Source: Lichenibacterium ramalinae (GTDB taxonomy: Bacteria > Pseudomonadota > Alphaproteobacteria > Rhizobiales > Beijerinckiaceae). From it: a stretch of DNA of 64,000 bases. Under the pieces are notes generated by a model. The model was not told the DNA's origin, ran no database searches, and saw nothing but the letters and a program-made list of their open reading frames with translations. Where the stretch lies: positions 1-64,000 of the forward strand of contig NZ_QYBC01000011.1 of the NCBI RefSeq assembly GCF_004137085.1, in the 5' to 3' direction. Positions 42,014 to 51,560 of the stretch are shown piece by piece; positions within the stretch are counted from its first letter, which is position 1; each line of letters begins with the position of its first letter. The position numbers were made by a program, and so were the translations under genes.

Positions 42014-42907
42014 TCACGGCAGGCGGCTGCGGGCGGCCTGTTTCTGCGCCTCCTTGGCGGCTTTGAGCTGCGCCCGCGTGTACATGAGGGCGTGGCTGGC
42101 GAGGTCCTGGCCGTCCTCCCACAGGTTGCGCCAGATGCCGAGGATGCCTTCGAGCGGCTGGCCGACGACGCGCGACGAGAAGGACTCGAAGGTGATCGGC
42201 CCGGCATAGCCCGACTTGACCAGCGCCCGGAAGACGCCGGCGAGGTCGATCGAGCCCGAGCCCATGTAGCCGCGGTGCGAGTCGCCGGTGTGGAAGTAGC
42301 CGAGGTGAGGGCCGGTCTCGAGGATCGCCTGCTGGATGTCGGATTCCTCGATGTTCATGTGGTAGACGTCGAGGTGGACCTTGACGTTCGGCGCCCCGAT
42401 GCGCCTGCACATCTCGACGCCCTGGCTCGCCGTGTTGAGCACGTTGGTCTCGTAGCGGTTCACCACTTCGAGCCCCAGCGTGATGCCGCTCCTGGCCGCC
42501 GTCTCGGCGACGCGCTGCAGCACCCCGACGGCGTTCTTCACCCCGTCGGACGTGGTCGGCACGGCGTATTTCTGGAAGGCCGAGAACAGGATCCCGGCCA
42601 CATGCGTGGCGCCGATGTCGCGCGCCATGGCGACGGCCCGGCCGAGCGTCGCCTCGCCGGCCCGGATCTTGTCGGGGTCGGTGCTGGAGATGTCGGCGGC
42701 CGCATCGAGGCCGAACGAGAAGGTGGCGCCGATGCCGGCCTTGTCGAGTTCCGCGCGGGTGTGGGCCGTGTCGACCGCCGCCGGGTCCATGATCGAGATC
42801 TCGATCAGGTCGAACCCGAGTTCCGCCGTCTTGCCGATGGCCCGCGCGGCTTCCTCGCGGCTCCAGCCCTTCTCCCAGACGAAAGCGTGTACGCCGAGCT
42901 TGTTCAT
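42014..42907 (-). CDS. sugar epimerase/isomerase-like TIM barrel protein (D-tagatose 3-epimerase type)
   Basis: A 297-residue TIM-barrel protein with no signal peptide. Metal-binding residues of ketose 3-epimerases are visible: Glu in LGLEVVNRYE, Asp/His in HLDVYHMNIEE, His in YFHTGDSHRGYMG and Glu in ITFESFSS. Such enzymes interconvert ketoses at C3, but relatives act on other sugars, so substrate is open. It converges with the chimeric regulator (16 bp), and its last codons are duplicated at 41059-41083. Confidence 0.82.
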   Translation of the reverse strand: MNKLGVHAFVWEKGWSREEAARAIGKTAELGFDLIEISIMDPAAVDTAHTRAELDKAGIGATFSFGLDAAADISSTDPDKIRAGEATLGRAVAMARDIGATHVAGILFSAFQKYAVPTTSDGVKNAVGVLQRVAETAARSGITLGLEVVNRYETNVLNTASQGVEMCRRIGAPNVKVHLDVYHMNIEESDIQQAILETGPHLGYFHTGDSHRGYMGSGSIDLAGVFRALVKSGYAGPITFESFSSRVVGQPLEGILGIWRNLWEDGQDLASHALMYTRAQLKAAKEAQKQAARSRLP

Positions 42908-43125
42908 GGTCTCCCCCCTGCCCCCGTGCGGCCCTGGTTGGTCCGGGCCGGCGTGGCGCCGCGTCGACGGGCTTGCCGGGCCCGCCGCGGGCGATCGCCC
43001 GACAGTGTGGCGCGCGACGCGCCGGGTGTCGACCGCGACACCCCCTTGTCGGGCGGGACGGCCACGTCCGATGATGGCGCGGGAGGCGGCGCGCGCGCCG
43101 CCCGGACGCGGGAGCCCGGACGGCG

Positions 43126-44019
<894 letters not shown>

Positions 44020-44300
44020 GCACGAGGTTGCGCACGTAGATGAGGTTCGACAGCACCTGCCCCAGGATGATGATGGCGTCGTGGCGCACCAGGCCGTAGA
44101 CCAGCGTCATGCCGCCGCCGAGGATCGACAGGATCCAGAACGACACCGGGATGACGCTGCGTCCGGCCCGCTCGCTCTCGATCCACTGCACCAGGAAGCG
44201 GCCCGCGAACATCATCTGGGCCACGATGCCGAAGCCGACCCAGAGGTCGAACCGGCCGATGAATACGTCGTAGAGGTAGACGCCGACGTCGTGCGGGAGA

Positions 44301-45059
44301 CTAAAGGACACGTGTTTCGAGCTCCTCGACCCTCGGCAGGCGCCGGCGCCGCATGAGAAGCCAGCCGACGCCCAGGAGATCGACGATCCCGGCGGCGAGC
44401 CGGTCAAAGAAGCCATATTTCGACGTGCCGCTGAGGCGCGGGCGGTCCACCACGTCGACGTGGGCGATGACGTAGCCGTCGCGGCGCACCAGGGCGGGCA
44501 GGAACCGGTGGAGCGCGTCGAAGAACGGCAGGTTCATGTAGACGTCGCGGCGGATGCAGGTGAAGCCGCAGCCCGTGTCGCGCGTGCCGTCGCGCAGGAT
44601 GGCGCGCCGGATGGCGTTGGCGGTGCGCGATTGCAGCCGCTTGAAGGGCGTGTCCTTGCGGCCGAGCCTCTGCCCGTGCACGAGGCCGCAGGCGGGACCG
44701 ACCTCGGCCATGCGGGCGAGGAAGCTCGGGATGAAGGCCGGGTCGTTCTGTCCGTCGCCGTCGAGGGTGACCAGCAGGGGTGCCCGCGCCCGGGTCGCCG
44801 CGGTCTTGATGGCGGCGGACTTGCCGCAGGACGTCTCGTGGCGGAGGCGGCGCAGCCAGGGGTGGCGGCCCGCCAGGGCCTCCACCTCGCGGGCGGTGCC
44901 GTCGGTCGAGCCGTCGTCGACGACGATGACCTCGAAGGCGTGGCCCGCCAGCGCGCGGTCGATCTCCGCCATCAGGGGCGTGAGATTGCCGGCCTCGTTG
45001 AAGACCGGGATCACGAGCGTCACGGCGAGGGGGGCGGGTTCCGGTTGCGGCATGGTCAT
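44301..45059 (-). CDS. family 2 glycosyltransferase (ArnC/DPM1 type)
   Basis: A 252-residue glycosyltransferase with a GT-A fold. It shows TLVIPVFNEAGNL, VVDDGSTDGT, TLDGDGQNDP (DxD-type metal site) and the C-terminal RPRLSGTSKYGF motif of polyprenyl-phosphate glycosyltransferases, plus a C-terminal hydrophobic segment. It probably loads a sugar onto a lipid carrier for the GT39 enzyme encoded upstream. Start overlaps the GT39 stop (ATGA). Confidence 0.9.
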   Translation of the reverse strand: MTMPQPEPAPLAVTLVIPVFNEAGNLTPLMAEIDRALAGHAFEVIVVDDGSTDGTAREVEALAGRHPWLRRLRHETSCGKSAAIKTAATRARAPLLVTLDGDGQNDPAFIPSFLARMAEVGPACGLVHGQRLGRKDTPFKRLQSRTANAIRRAILRDGTRDTGCGFTCIRRDVYMNLPFFDALHRFLPALVRRDGYVIAHVDVVDRPRLSGTSKYGFFDRLAAGIVDLLGVGWLLMRRRRLPRVEELETRVL

Positions 45060-46891
45060 GAGCGGATGAAGACCCCGATGTCGAGCGGCGCGCCGCCGTT
45101 GATGGCGATGCCGCCGACGCGCGTGACTTCCCGGACCGGCGGGTCCTGGCCGAGCGCGGCCCGGAAGGCCGCCTCCTCGCGCCGCTCCACGAAGGCGACC
45201 CGGCATCCACCCTCCCGGACGAACCGGGCGGCGCCGTCGGCATCCGTCATCAGCAGCCTGCCGTTGGTGGCGAACATGAGGCTCGGCTCGCGGTCGCCCA
45301 CGGTGGCGTAGAGCGGGTCGGCACAGGCGGGGCCGAGCGCGGCCCGCGCGGCCCCGGCGAGCCGGGGCGAAACGTCGAGCGCCGCCGAAACGCCGGGCGT
45401 GAGGAGAAAGCCGTAGACGAGGCCGTAGACCGGCACGGCCGCCAGCACGGCGGCCAAGCCCGCCTCGCGCAGGTCGCCGCGGGCGAAGCAGGCCCGCGCC
45501 GCCCAGGCCAGGGCCAGCGCCGCCAGCACGGCGAGGGCGGCGAGGCCGAGGGCGGGGCCGCCGAGCGCCCACAGGCGGCCCTGGCCGCCCGCCACCAGGA
45601 CGAGAATGACGGCCGGCACCAGCGCCAGCAGCCCGAACAGCGCCCATCCGGCCAGCGATGCCGGGGCGCGGGACTGCCGCGCCATAGGACCGAGCGCGCG
45701 GGACTGCCGCGCCATAGGATCGAGCGCGCGGGACTGCCGCGCCTTGGCGTCGGGGGCGCCGAACTGACGCGCCATGCCGTCGAGGGCCCAGGCCACCAGG
45801 ATGGCGAGGCCCGGGAAGACCGGCAGGGCATAGTGGACGAGCTTGGTGTGGAAGATCTCGAACACCAGCCAGGTCGGCACGATCCAGGCGGCGAGGAAGC
45901 GCACGGCCGGCTCGCGCCGATGCCGCCAGGCCGAGGGCGCCGCCAGGGCGACGAAGGGCGCCAACGGCCAGCCGGTGAGCCAGAACGTCAGGAAATAGAA
46001 ACCCGGCGGGGCGCCGTGACCCTCCTGCCCGCCCGCCACCTTGCCGAGCAGGTCATGGCCCACGGCGTCGGCCAGGAAGGCGCCCCTGGTCTGGACCAGG
46101 ATGAGGACGAACCAGGGCAGCACCATCAGGAGGCACAGGGCCGCGCCGGGGAGCGGCCTCAACGCCAGCAGCCACCGGCCCGAGCGCTCCCCGATCGACA
46201 GGGCCAGGGCCGATAGGCCGACCACCAGCGGCGTGATCGGCCCCTTGATGAGCAGGCCGACGCCGATGGCGCCCCAGAACACCACGGCCGTGCCGAGGGG
46301 GCCCGGGCCGTGCCGGTTGCGGGCCGGTTCGGCGCGGGCCGGTTCGGTGCCGGCCAGTTGGGTGCCGGCCAGGTAGGCGCGGGCCAGCGCGCCCATGGCG
46401 GCCGCGACCGAGGCGGCCAGAACGGCATCGGTGGTGGCGAGGCGGGCCTCGACCCCGAGCAGCGGCGTCGCGGCCAGGAACAGCCCGGCCAGGACGGCAT
46501 AGGGGCGCGACACGACGGCGAGGGCGGCCCAGTAGGTCAGCAGGACGGCGCCGACCGCGCCGAGCAGCGAGGGGATGCGGTAGAGCCAGATCTGCCGGCG
46601 CGCATCCGGCACGCCGAGGCCCTCGCCCAGGCCGACGGCGGCCGCCTGGAGCCAGTGGATGCCGACCGGCTTCTTGTTGCGGGCCTCGTCGCCGAAGCGG
46701 ATCGCCACGAAATCGGAGGTTTCCAGCATCTGCTTCGAGGCCTGCGCGAAGCGGGGCTCGTCGCGGTCCATCGGCGGCAGGGTGAAGAAGCCCGGAAGCA
46801 TCATGACGAGCGTCGCCACGACCAGGACCGGCACGCTCCCGACCCGCGCCACGACGGCATCGACCGAGGCCTGGAATGGTCTTGCTTGCAA
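45056..46891 (-). CDS. GT39-type glycosyltransferase (ArnT-like)
   Basis: A 611-residue polytopic membrane enzyme with about 11-12 helices. The first periplasmic loop has the catalytic PMDRDEPRFAQASKQML and ARNKKPVGIHWLQA. It should transfer a sugar from a polyprenyl carrier to lipid A or another envelope acceptor. I chose TTG 46891 because AAAGGTG lies 8 bases upstream; GTG 46852 is possible, and the frame stays open further upstream without a better start. It contains in-frame repeats at 45666-45785 and a Thr/Glu/Pro insert (AGTQLAGTEPARAEPAR). Confidence 0.85.
   Translation of the reverse strand: MQARPFQASVDAVVARVGSVPVLVVATLVMMLPGFFTLPPMDRDEPRFAQASKQMLETSDFVAIRFGDEARNKKPVGIHWLQAAAVGLGEGLGVPDARRQIWLYRIPSLLGAVGAVLLTYWAALAVVSRPYAVLAGLFLAATPLLGVEARLATTDAVLAASVAAAMGALARAYLAGTQLAGTEPARAEPARNRHGPGPLGTAVVFWGAIGVGLLIKGPITPLVVGLSALALSIGERSGRWLLALRPLPGAALCLLMVLPWFVLILVQTRGAFLADAVGHDLLGKVAGGQEGHGAPPGFYFLTFWLTGWPLAPFVALAAPSAWRHRREPAVRFLAAWIVPTWLVFEIFHTKLVHYALPVFPGLAILVAWALDGMARQFGAPDAKARQSRALDPMARQSRALGPMARQSRAPASLAGWALFGLLALVPAVILVLVAGGQGRLWALGGPALGLAALAVLAALALAWAARACFARGDLREAGLAAVLAAVPVYGLVYGFLLTPGVSAALDVSPRLAGAARAALGPACADPLYATVGDREPSLMFATNGRLLMTDADGAARFVREGGCRVAFVERREEAAFRAALGQDPPVREVTRVGGIAINGGAPLDIGVFIRS
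45666..45785 (-). repeat. in-frame 30-bp repeat x4 in the GT39 gene
   Basis: Four 30-bp units (from 45666, 45696, 45726 and 45756), the first two near-identical and the others progressively diverged. They code 10-residue repeats around MARQSRALGP in a loop between membrane helices. The gradient of divergence suggests expansion from one end. Confidence 0.93.
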
Positions 46892-47096
46892 GCTTGGGCA
46901 CCTTTCTGTGACCGGGTCGTCGGCCGAAGCCGCCCGACCCGACCGATCGCCATCGTCCTGCTTCGAGGTGCTGTGGTTTAGGTAAACGGCGCCAGGATGG
47001 CAATTCTGGCGTTCCGCGGCGTCGACGCGGCCGCCGATGCCGGGCACGATGCGCCCGCGGCGGCACGCGCGGGCCGCCGCCGCCCAGGAGCCCATC

Positions 47097-47585
47097 ATGA
47101 GCCATCACCACCACGACGATGCCGGGCGCTGGAAACACGACGGCATCCGCGTCGTCCGGGGCGACCAGCTCGACCCCGCCGCGGCGCAGACGCCCGGCAT
47201 GTTCCGCCAGGTCGCGATCGACCACGCCCGCGTCGGCGCCCAGAAGCTCTGGGCCGGCACGGTGGCGATCGCCCCCGACGCCAAGACGGGCGTGCACCAC
47301 CACGGCGCGCTGGAAAGCATCATCTTCGTCATCCGGGGCCGGGCCCGCATGCGCTGGGGCGAGCGGCTCGAATACGTGGCCGAGGCAGGGCCGGGCGACT
47401 TCATCTTCGTGCCGCCCTACGTGCCCCACCAGGAGATCAACGCCGACCCGGACGGGACGCTCGAATGCGTGCTGGTGCGGTCCGACAACGAGGCCGTGGT
47501 GGTCAACATCACCGACGTCGACCCCGTCGAGGCGCCCGAGGCCGTGTACTGGGTCGACCCCATCCACAGGCATCCCGCGGGCTGA
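47097..47585 (+). CDS. cupin domain protein
   Basis: A 162-residue protein with one cupin barrel. Cupin motif 1 is visible as GVHHHGALESIIFVIRGRAR, motif 2 as PGDFIFVPPYVPHQE. The N-terminus is His-rich (MSHHHHDD). Metal binding is expected through the HHH and His of motif 2. Substrate unknown. It is divergent from the GT39 gene; the gap 46892-47096 (205 bp) should hold both promoters. Confidence 0.85.
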   Translation: MSHHHHDDAGRWKHDGIRVVRGDQLDPAAAQTPGMFRQVAIDHARVGAQKLWAGTVAIAPDAKTGVHHHGALESIIFVIRGRARMRWGERLEYVAEAGPGDFIFVPPYVPHQEINADPDGTLECVLVRSDNEAVVVNITDVDPVEAPEAVYWVDPIHRHPAG

Positions 47586-47905
47586 AGGTTCGTCGGCCGA
47601 GGCGCTTTGTCCCGAAAACGGCGAGAACCCAAGGCACGGTCGCGGCGGCCATCCAGGCACCGCGCTCCAGGCGACGCTGGCCGAGGTCCACCCGGGCGCC
47701 ATGGCCACCGGCGCGAACCTGTTCTCGCACCAGGAGGCCCGCAACCTCCCGCGCTCCGGCGCGCTGCGGCCCGACCGGGCCTGGCTGCAGTTCGACGGCG
47801 CGCTGTCCTGCGGCCGGTGCGAAGCCCGGCCCGGCTCCGCACCGGGCCGGACTTGTGACAGGATGGCGCCGGGCGGCGGGCGTGGAGCGAAGTGTGGAAC
47901 CGGGG
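47586..47905 (+). other. intergenic region upstream of the LysR gene
   Basis: 320 bases without a convincing gene on either strand. Codon use and translation give no recognisable product. It contains the LysR promoter by position, but I see no clear hexamers. Confidence 0.4.
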
Positions 47906-48838
47906 ATGCGAGGACGGGGCCACCAGGGCGGACCCGAGGTACTGACCTTGCGTCAGTTCCGCTACTTCATCGCCGCGGCCGAGGCCGAATCCGTGTCGCG
48001 CGCAGCGCACGAGGTCGGCATCTCGCAATCCGCCATCACGGCCGCCGTGCAGGCCCTGGAGGACGAGACCGGCGCGGTGCTGCTGGTGCGCCATCAGAAG
48101 GGCGTGCGCCTCACCCACGAGGGCCACCGCATGCTGCGCCACGCCCGGCAGATCGTGGGTGCCGTGGCGGACGCCCGCCGAGCGGTGGGGACGCGGCACG
48201 ACGACCTCGCCGGGGAATTGAACCTCGGCGTGACCCGCATGGTGTCGGGCTACTACCTCGCCGATTTCCTGTCGCGGTTCCGCCGCGTCTATCGCCGGGT
48301 CGAGATCCGCATCATCGAGGAGGAGCGCGGCTACCTCGAACACCTGCTGGTCAACGGCGAGATCGACGTCGGCCTGCTGCTGATCTCCAACCTCCAGAAC
48401 CGGCAGGCGCTCGAGACGGAACTCCTGGTCCGCTCGCCGTGGCGGGTCTGGCTGCCGTCGCGCCATCCGCTGCTGTCGGCCTCCATCCTGACCCTGGCCC
48501 AGGTGGCCAGCGAGGGCGTCATCATGTTGACCACCGACGAACTCGCCGAGACCACGGCCCGGTGCTGGGGCAATGCCGGGCTCAGCCCCAATGTCGTGAT
48601 GCGGACCTCGTCGGTCGAGGCCGTCCGCAGCCTCGTCGGGACCGGCCTCGGCCTCGCCACCCTGCCCGACATGGCCTACCGGCCCTGGTCGCTCGAGGGC
48701 GACAGGCTGGAGGCGCGCCACATCAGCGATGCCGTGCAGAGCGTGGATGTCGGGCTCGTCTGGCGCCGCGGCGCGCCGCTCAGGCCTGCGGCGCGCCATT
48801 TCGTGGAAGTCTGCAGCGATTTCAGCAACGGCCGGTGA
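47906..48838 (+). CDS. LysR family transcriptional regulator
   Basis: A 310-residue regulator. The N-terminal HTH (about residues 14-75) reads LRQFRYFIAAAEAESVSRAA and VGISQSAITAAVQALE; the LysR substrate domain follows (LNLGVTRMVSGYYLADFL, IDVGLLLIS, SLVGTGLGLATLPDM). Start ATG 47906; true start could be a few codons later, as the HTH begins near residue 14. It lies 163 bp before a disrupted putrescine-type operon on the same strand, with symmetric AT-rich sites in between, and may regulate it. Confidence 0.88.
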   Translation: MRGRGHQGGPEVLTLRQFRYFIAAAEAESVSRAAHEVGISQSAITAAVQALEDETGAVLLVRHQKGVRLTHEGHRMLRHARQIVGAVADARRAVGTRHDDLAGELNLGVTRMVSGYYLADFLSRFRRVYRRVEIRIIEEERGYLEHLLVNGEIDVGLLLISNLQNRQALETELLVRSPWRVWLPSRHPLLSASILTLAQVASEGVIMLTTDELAETTARCWGNAGLSPNVVMRTSSVEAVRSLVGTGLGLATLPDMAYRPWSLEGDRLEARHISDAVQSVDVGLVWRRGAPLRPAARHFVEVCSDFSNGR

Positions 48839-48900
48839 TGCCGGCCGCCCGTTGCCCGCCGCGCCAGCGCCGAAGGCGGCGTCGTGTCCAAAATCCCGGC

Positions 48901-48956
48901 AATCCGAAAATCAGAAACCCCAACGCTGAATTTCGGATTTTCCTTTCGATTTTCGG
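48901..48956 (+). promoter_or_regulatory. overlapping inverted repeats before the aldehyde dehydrogenase gene
   Basis: AATCCGAAA (48901-48909) pairs perfectly with TTTCGGATT (48931-48939), and CCGAAAATC (48904-48912) pairs with GATTTTCGG (48948-48956). The region is AT-rich. Such dyads fit an operator, possibly for the LysR regulator upstream. A TACACT -10-like box follows at 48962-48967. Confidence 0.5.
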
Positions 48957-49001
48957 CTTCCTACACTCCCGGTGGACGTGGGGCGCGGGGAGGGCCGGAG
49001 C

Positions 49002-50433
49002 ATGATGTCGGATCTGTTGATCGGCAGCGGGTTCGAACCCGGTCGGGGCCCCGCCGAGCCCGTCGTCGATCCGGCCTCGGGCGCTCTCATCCGGGCGCTC
49101 CCCGCCGCCGACGAGGGCCAGGTCGATCGCGCCGTCAGGGCCGCCGAGGCCGCCTTCCTGGGTTGGTCGCGCACCACGCCGGGCGAGCGCGCCGGGATGC
49201 TGCTCCGCATCGCCGACGCCATCGAGGCGGATGCCCAGGCCTTCGCCGAGCTCGAAAGCCTCAACTGCGGCAAGCCGCTGGCGAGGGTCGTGGCCGACGA
49301 GATCCCGGCCATCGTCGACTGCTTCCGCTTCTTCGCCGGAGCGGTGCGCTGCCTGCAGGGGGCGGTGGCGGGCGAATACATGCCGGGCCACACCAGCATG
49401 CTGCGCCGCGACCCCCGTGGGAGTGGTCGGCTCCATCGCGCCCTGGAACTACCCGCTCCTGATGTTGGCCTGGAAGGTCGCGCCCGCCATCGCGGCCGGC
49501 AACACGATCGTGCTGAAGCCTTCCGAGCAGACGCCCCTCACCGCGCTGAAATTCGCCGCCGTCGCCGCCGCCATCCTGCCGCCCGGCGTCTTCAACCTCG
49601 TGACGGGACGCGGCGACACGGTCGGGGCGGCGCTGATCGCCCATCCGGCGGTGCGGATGATCTCGCTCACGGGCGACATCCTCACCGGCCGCAAGGTCCT
49701 CGAAGCCGCCCGCAACGGCATCAAGCGCACCCACCTCGAGCTCGGCGGCAAGGCGCCCGTCATCGTCTACGACGACGCCGACCTCGCCGCCGTGGTCGAG
49801 GGCCTGCGGACCTTCGGCTATTACAATGCCGGACAGGATTGCACGGCCGCCTGCCGGGTCTATGCGGGCGCCAAGGTCTACGACAGGCTGGTGGCCGACC
49901 TCGCCGCCGCCGTCGACACGATCGCCTTCGGCGGGCCGGATCTCGCCGATGCCGAGATGGGCGCTCTCATCAGCGAACGGCAGCGCGGCCGCGTGTCGAG
50001 CTTCGTCGAGCGGGCGCGGGCGCAGAGCCACATCGAGGTCGTGGCGGGCGGACGCGCGCCCGAGGGGCCCGGCTTCTTCTATCCCCCCACGGTGGTGGCG
50101 GGGGCCCTGCAGGGCGACGAAATCGTGCAGCGCGAAGTCTTCGGGCCGGTGGTGTCGGTCACGCGCTTCGAAGCGCCCGACGAGGCCATCGCCTGGGCCA
50201 ACGACTCGGACTACGGCCTCGCCTCCTCGGTTTGGACGCGGGACGTCGGCAAGGCCATGGAGACGGCGGCACGCCTCTCCTACGGCTGCACCTGGATCAA
50301 CACGCATTTCATGCTGGTCAACGAGATGCCGCACGGCGGCTTTCGGTCCTCCGGCTACGGCAAGGACATGTCGCTGCTGGCCATCGAGGACTACACGGTG
50401 GCGCGCCACGTCATGATCAAGCACGGGGCCTGA
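49002..50433 (+). pseudogene. patD: gamma-aminobutyraldehyde dehydrogenase, frameshifted
   Basis: An aldehyde dehydrogenase of the PatD/YdcW type in two frames. The first 140 codons end at MLRRDP; the rest ([20 protein letters not shown], catalytic Glu in HLELGGKAP, catalytic Cys in [15 protein letters not shown]) is in the +1 frame. The break is a run of five C at 49412-49416 where four would restore a 476-residue protein, the normal family length. The 5' frame stays open for the rest of the gene and into the ATPase gene, so ribosomes would make a long nonsense fusion. It could be a real mutation, a sequencing error or a slippage site. Confidence 0.88.
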
Positions 50434-50435
50434 CC

Positions 50436-51491
50436 GTGACGGTCCACGCGCGCTCCCCCTCGGCAGCGGTCGCGGTGGACGGGCCGGACGTCATCCTGCG
50501 CCTGTCGGGCGTGCGCAAGAGCTACGGGGCCGCGGCCGCCGTCGAGGGCGTCGACCTCGCGGTCCTGCGCGGCGAGTTCTTCACGCTGCTTGGGCCGTCG
50601 GGTTCGGGCAAGACCACGACGCTGCGCCTCATCGCGGGCTTCGAGCGGCCCGATGCCGGCACGATCGCGCTCGACGGCGCGGACGTGGCCCGCATCCCTC
50701 CCTTCGACCGCAACATCAACACGGTCTTCCAGGACTACGCGCTCTTCCCCCACATGACCGTGGCCGAGAACGTCGCCTACGGGCTGAAGGCCAAGGGCGT
50801 GCGCGGTGCCGAGCTGCGCGGGCGCGTCGAGGAGGCGCTCGCCACGGTGCGGATGCAGGATTTCGGGCAGCGGCGACCCGGCCAGCTGTCGGGCGGGCAG
50901 CGCCAAAGGACGGGCCTCGCCCGCGCCATCGTGAACCGGCCCGGCCTGCTGCTGCTCGACGAACCGCTCGGCGCGCTCGACCTGAAACTCCGCCGCGAGA
51001 TGCAGTTCGAGCTGAAGCGCATCCAGGAGCAGGTGGGCATCACCTTCCTCTACGTGACCCACGATCAGGAGGAAGCCCTCTCGATGTCGAGCCGCATCGC
51101 GGTGTTCAACCGCGGCCGCATCGAGCAGGTCGACGCGCCGCGCGGCCTCTACGACCGGCCCGCCACCGCCTTCGTGGCGGGGTTCGTGGGGACGTCGACG
51201 CTGCTGCGGCGCGGCGGCCGCAGGCTCGTGCTGCGCCCCGAGAAGATCCGGCTCGCCCCCGTCCGCGACGGGGCGGCGCTGGCGGGACTACACGTCGAGA
51301 CGGGCCGGATCGAGGACAATGTCTTCCTCGGCCTGTTCACCCGCACGCTGGTCCGGCTCGATGACGGCACGCTGCTCGACGCGGTCCGGCCCAACGACGC
51401 CGCCGCGTCGCCGCAGGGCTTCGGGCGAGGCGACACGGTGCGGGTCGGGTGGGACGCCGCGGCGGCCTGGGCCCTCGACGGGGATGGCTGA
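50436..51491 (+). CDS. spermidine/putrescine-type ABC transporter ATPase (PotA-like)
   Basis: A 351-residue ATPase with Walker A GPSGSGKTT, VFQDYALFPHMTV, signature LSGGQRQR, Walker B LLLDEPLGALD and YVTHDQEEA, plus a TOBE domain. GTG 50436 is the likely start, 3 bases after the dehydrogenase stop; by chance it shares the frame of the 5' part of the frameshifted gene. It energises the importer encoded downstream. Confidence 0.9.
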   Translation: MTVHARSPSAAVAVDGPDVILRLSGVRKSYGAAAAVEGVDLAVLRGEFFTLLGPSGSGKTTTLRLIAGFERPDAGTIALDGADVARIPPFDRNINTVFQDYALFPHMTVAENVAYGLKAKGVRGAELRGRVEEALATVRMQDFGQRRPGQLSGGQRQRTGLARAIVNRPGLLLLDEPLGALDLKLRREMQFELKRIQEQVGITFLYVTHDQEEALSMSSRIAVFNRGRIEQVDAPRGLYDRPATAFVAGFVGTSTLLRRGGRRLVLRPEKIRLAPVRDGAALAGLHVETGRIEDNVFLGLFTRTLVRLDDGTLLDAVRPNDAAASPQGFGRGDTVRVGWDAAAAWALDGDG

Positions 51492-51560
51492 GGAGGTTCT
51501 CGCCCGGGCGGATCCGCCGCCGGCGGAGGCGCTTCCGGCAATCGCAAGGAGGATGGAGAG

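Noticed and set aside
47119-49005. A 628-codon plus-strand frame overlapping the cupin and LysR genes
   Set aside because: Arg/Pro/Ser-rich shadow of two well-supported genes in other frames.
49028-49045. GGGTTCGAACCCG, resembling a tRNA T-loop
   Set aside because: It lies inside the aldehyde dehydrogenase coding region and no acceptor, D or anticodon stems fit around it.
48972-51491. An 839-codon fusion of aldehyde dehydrogenase and ABC ATPase
   Set aside because: The middle 340 codons are out of frame relative to the conserved dehydrogenase sequence; the open frame is an accident of the frameshift and high GC.
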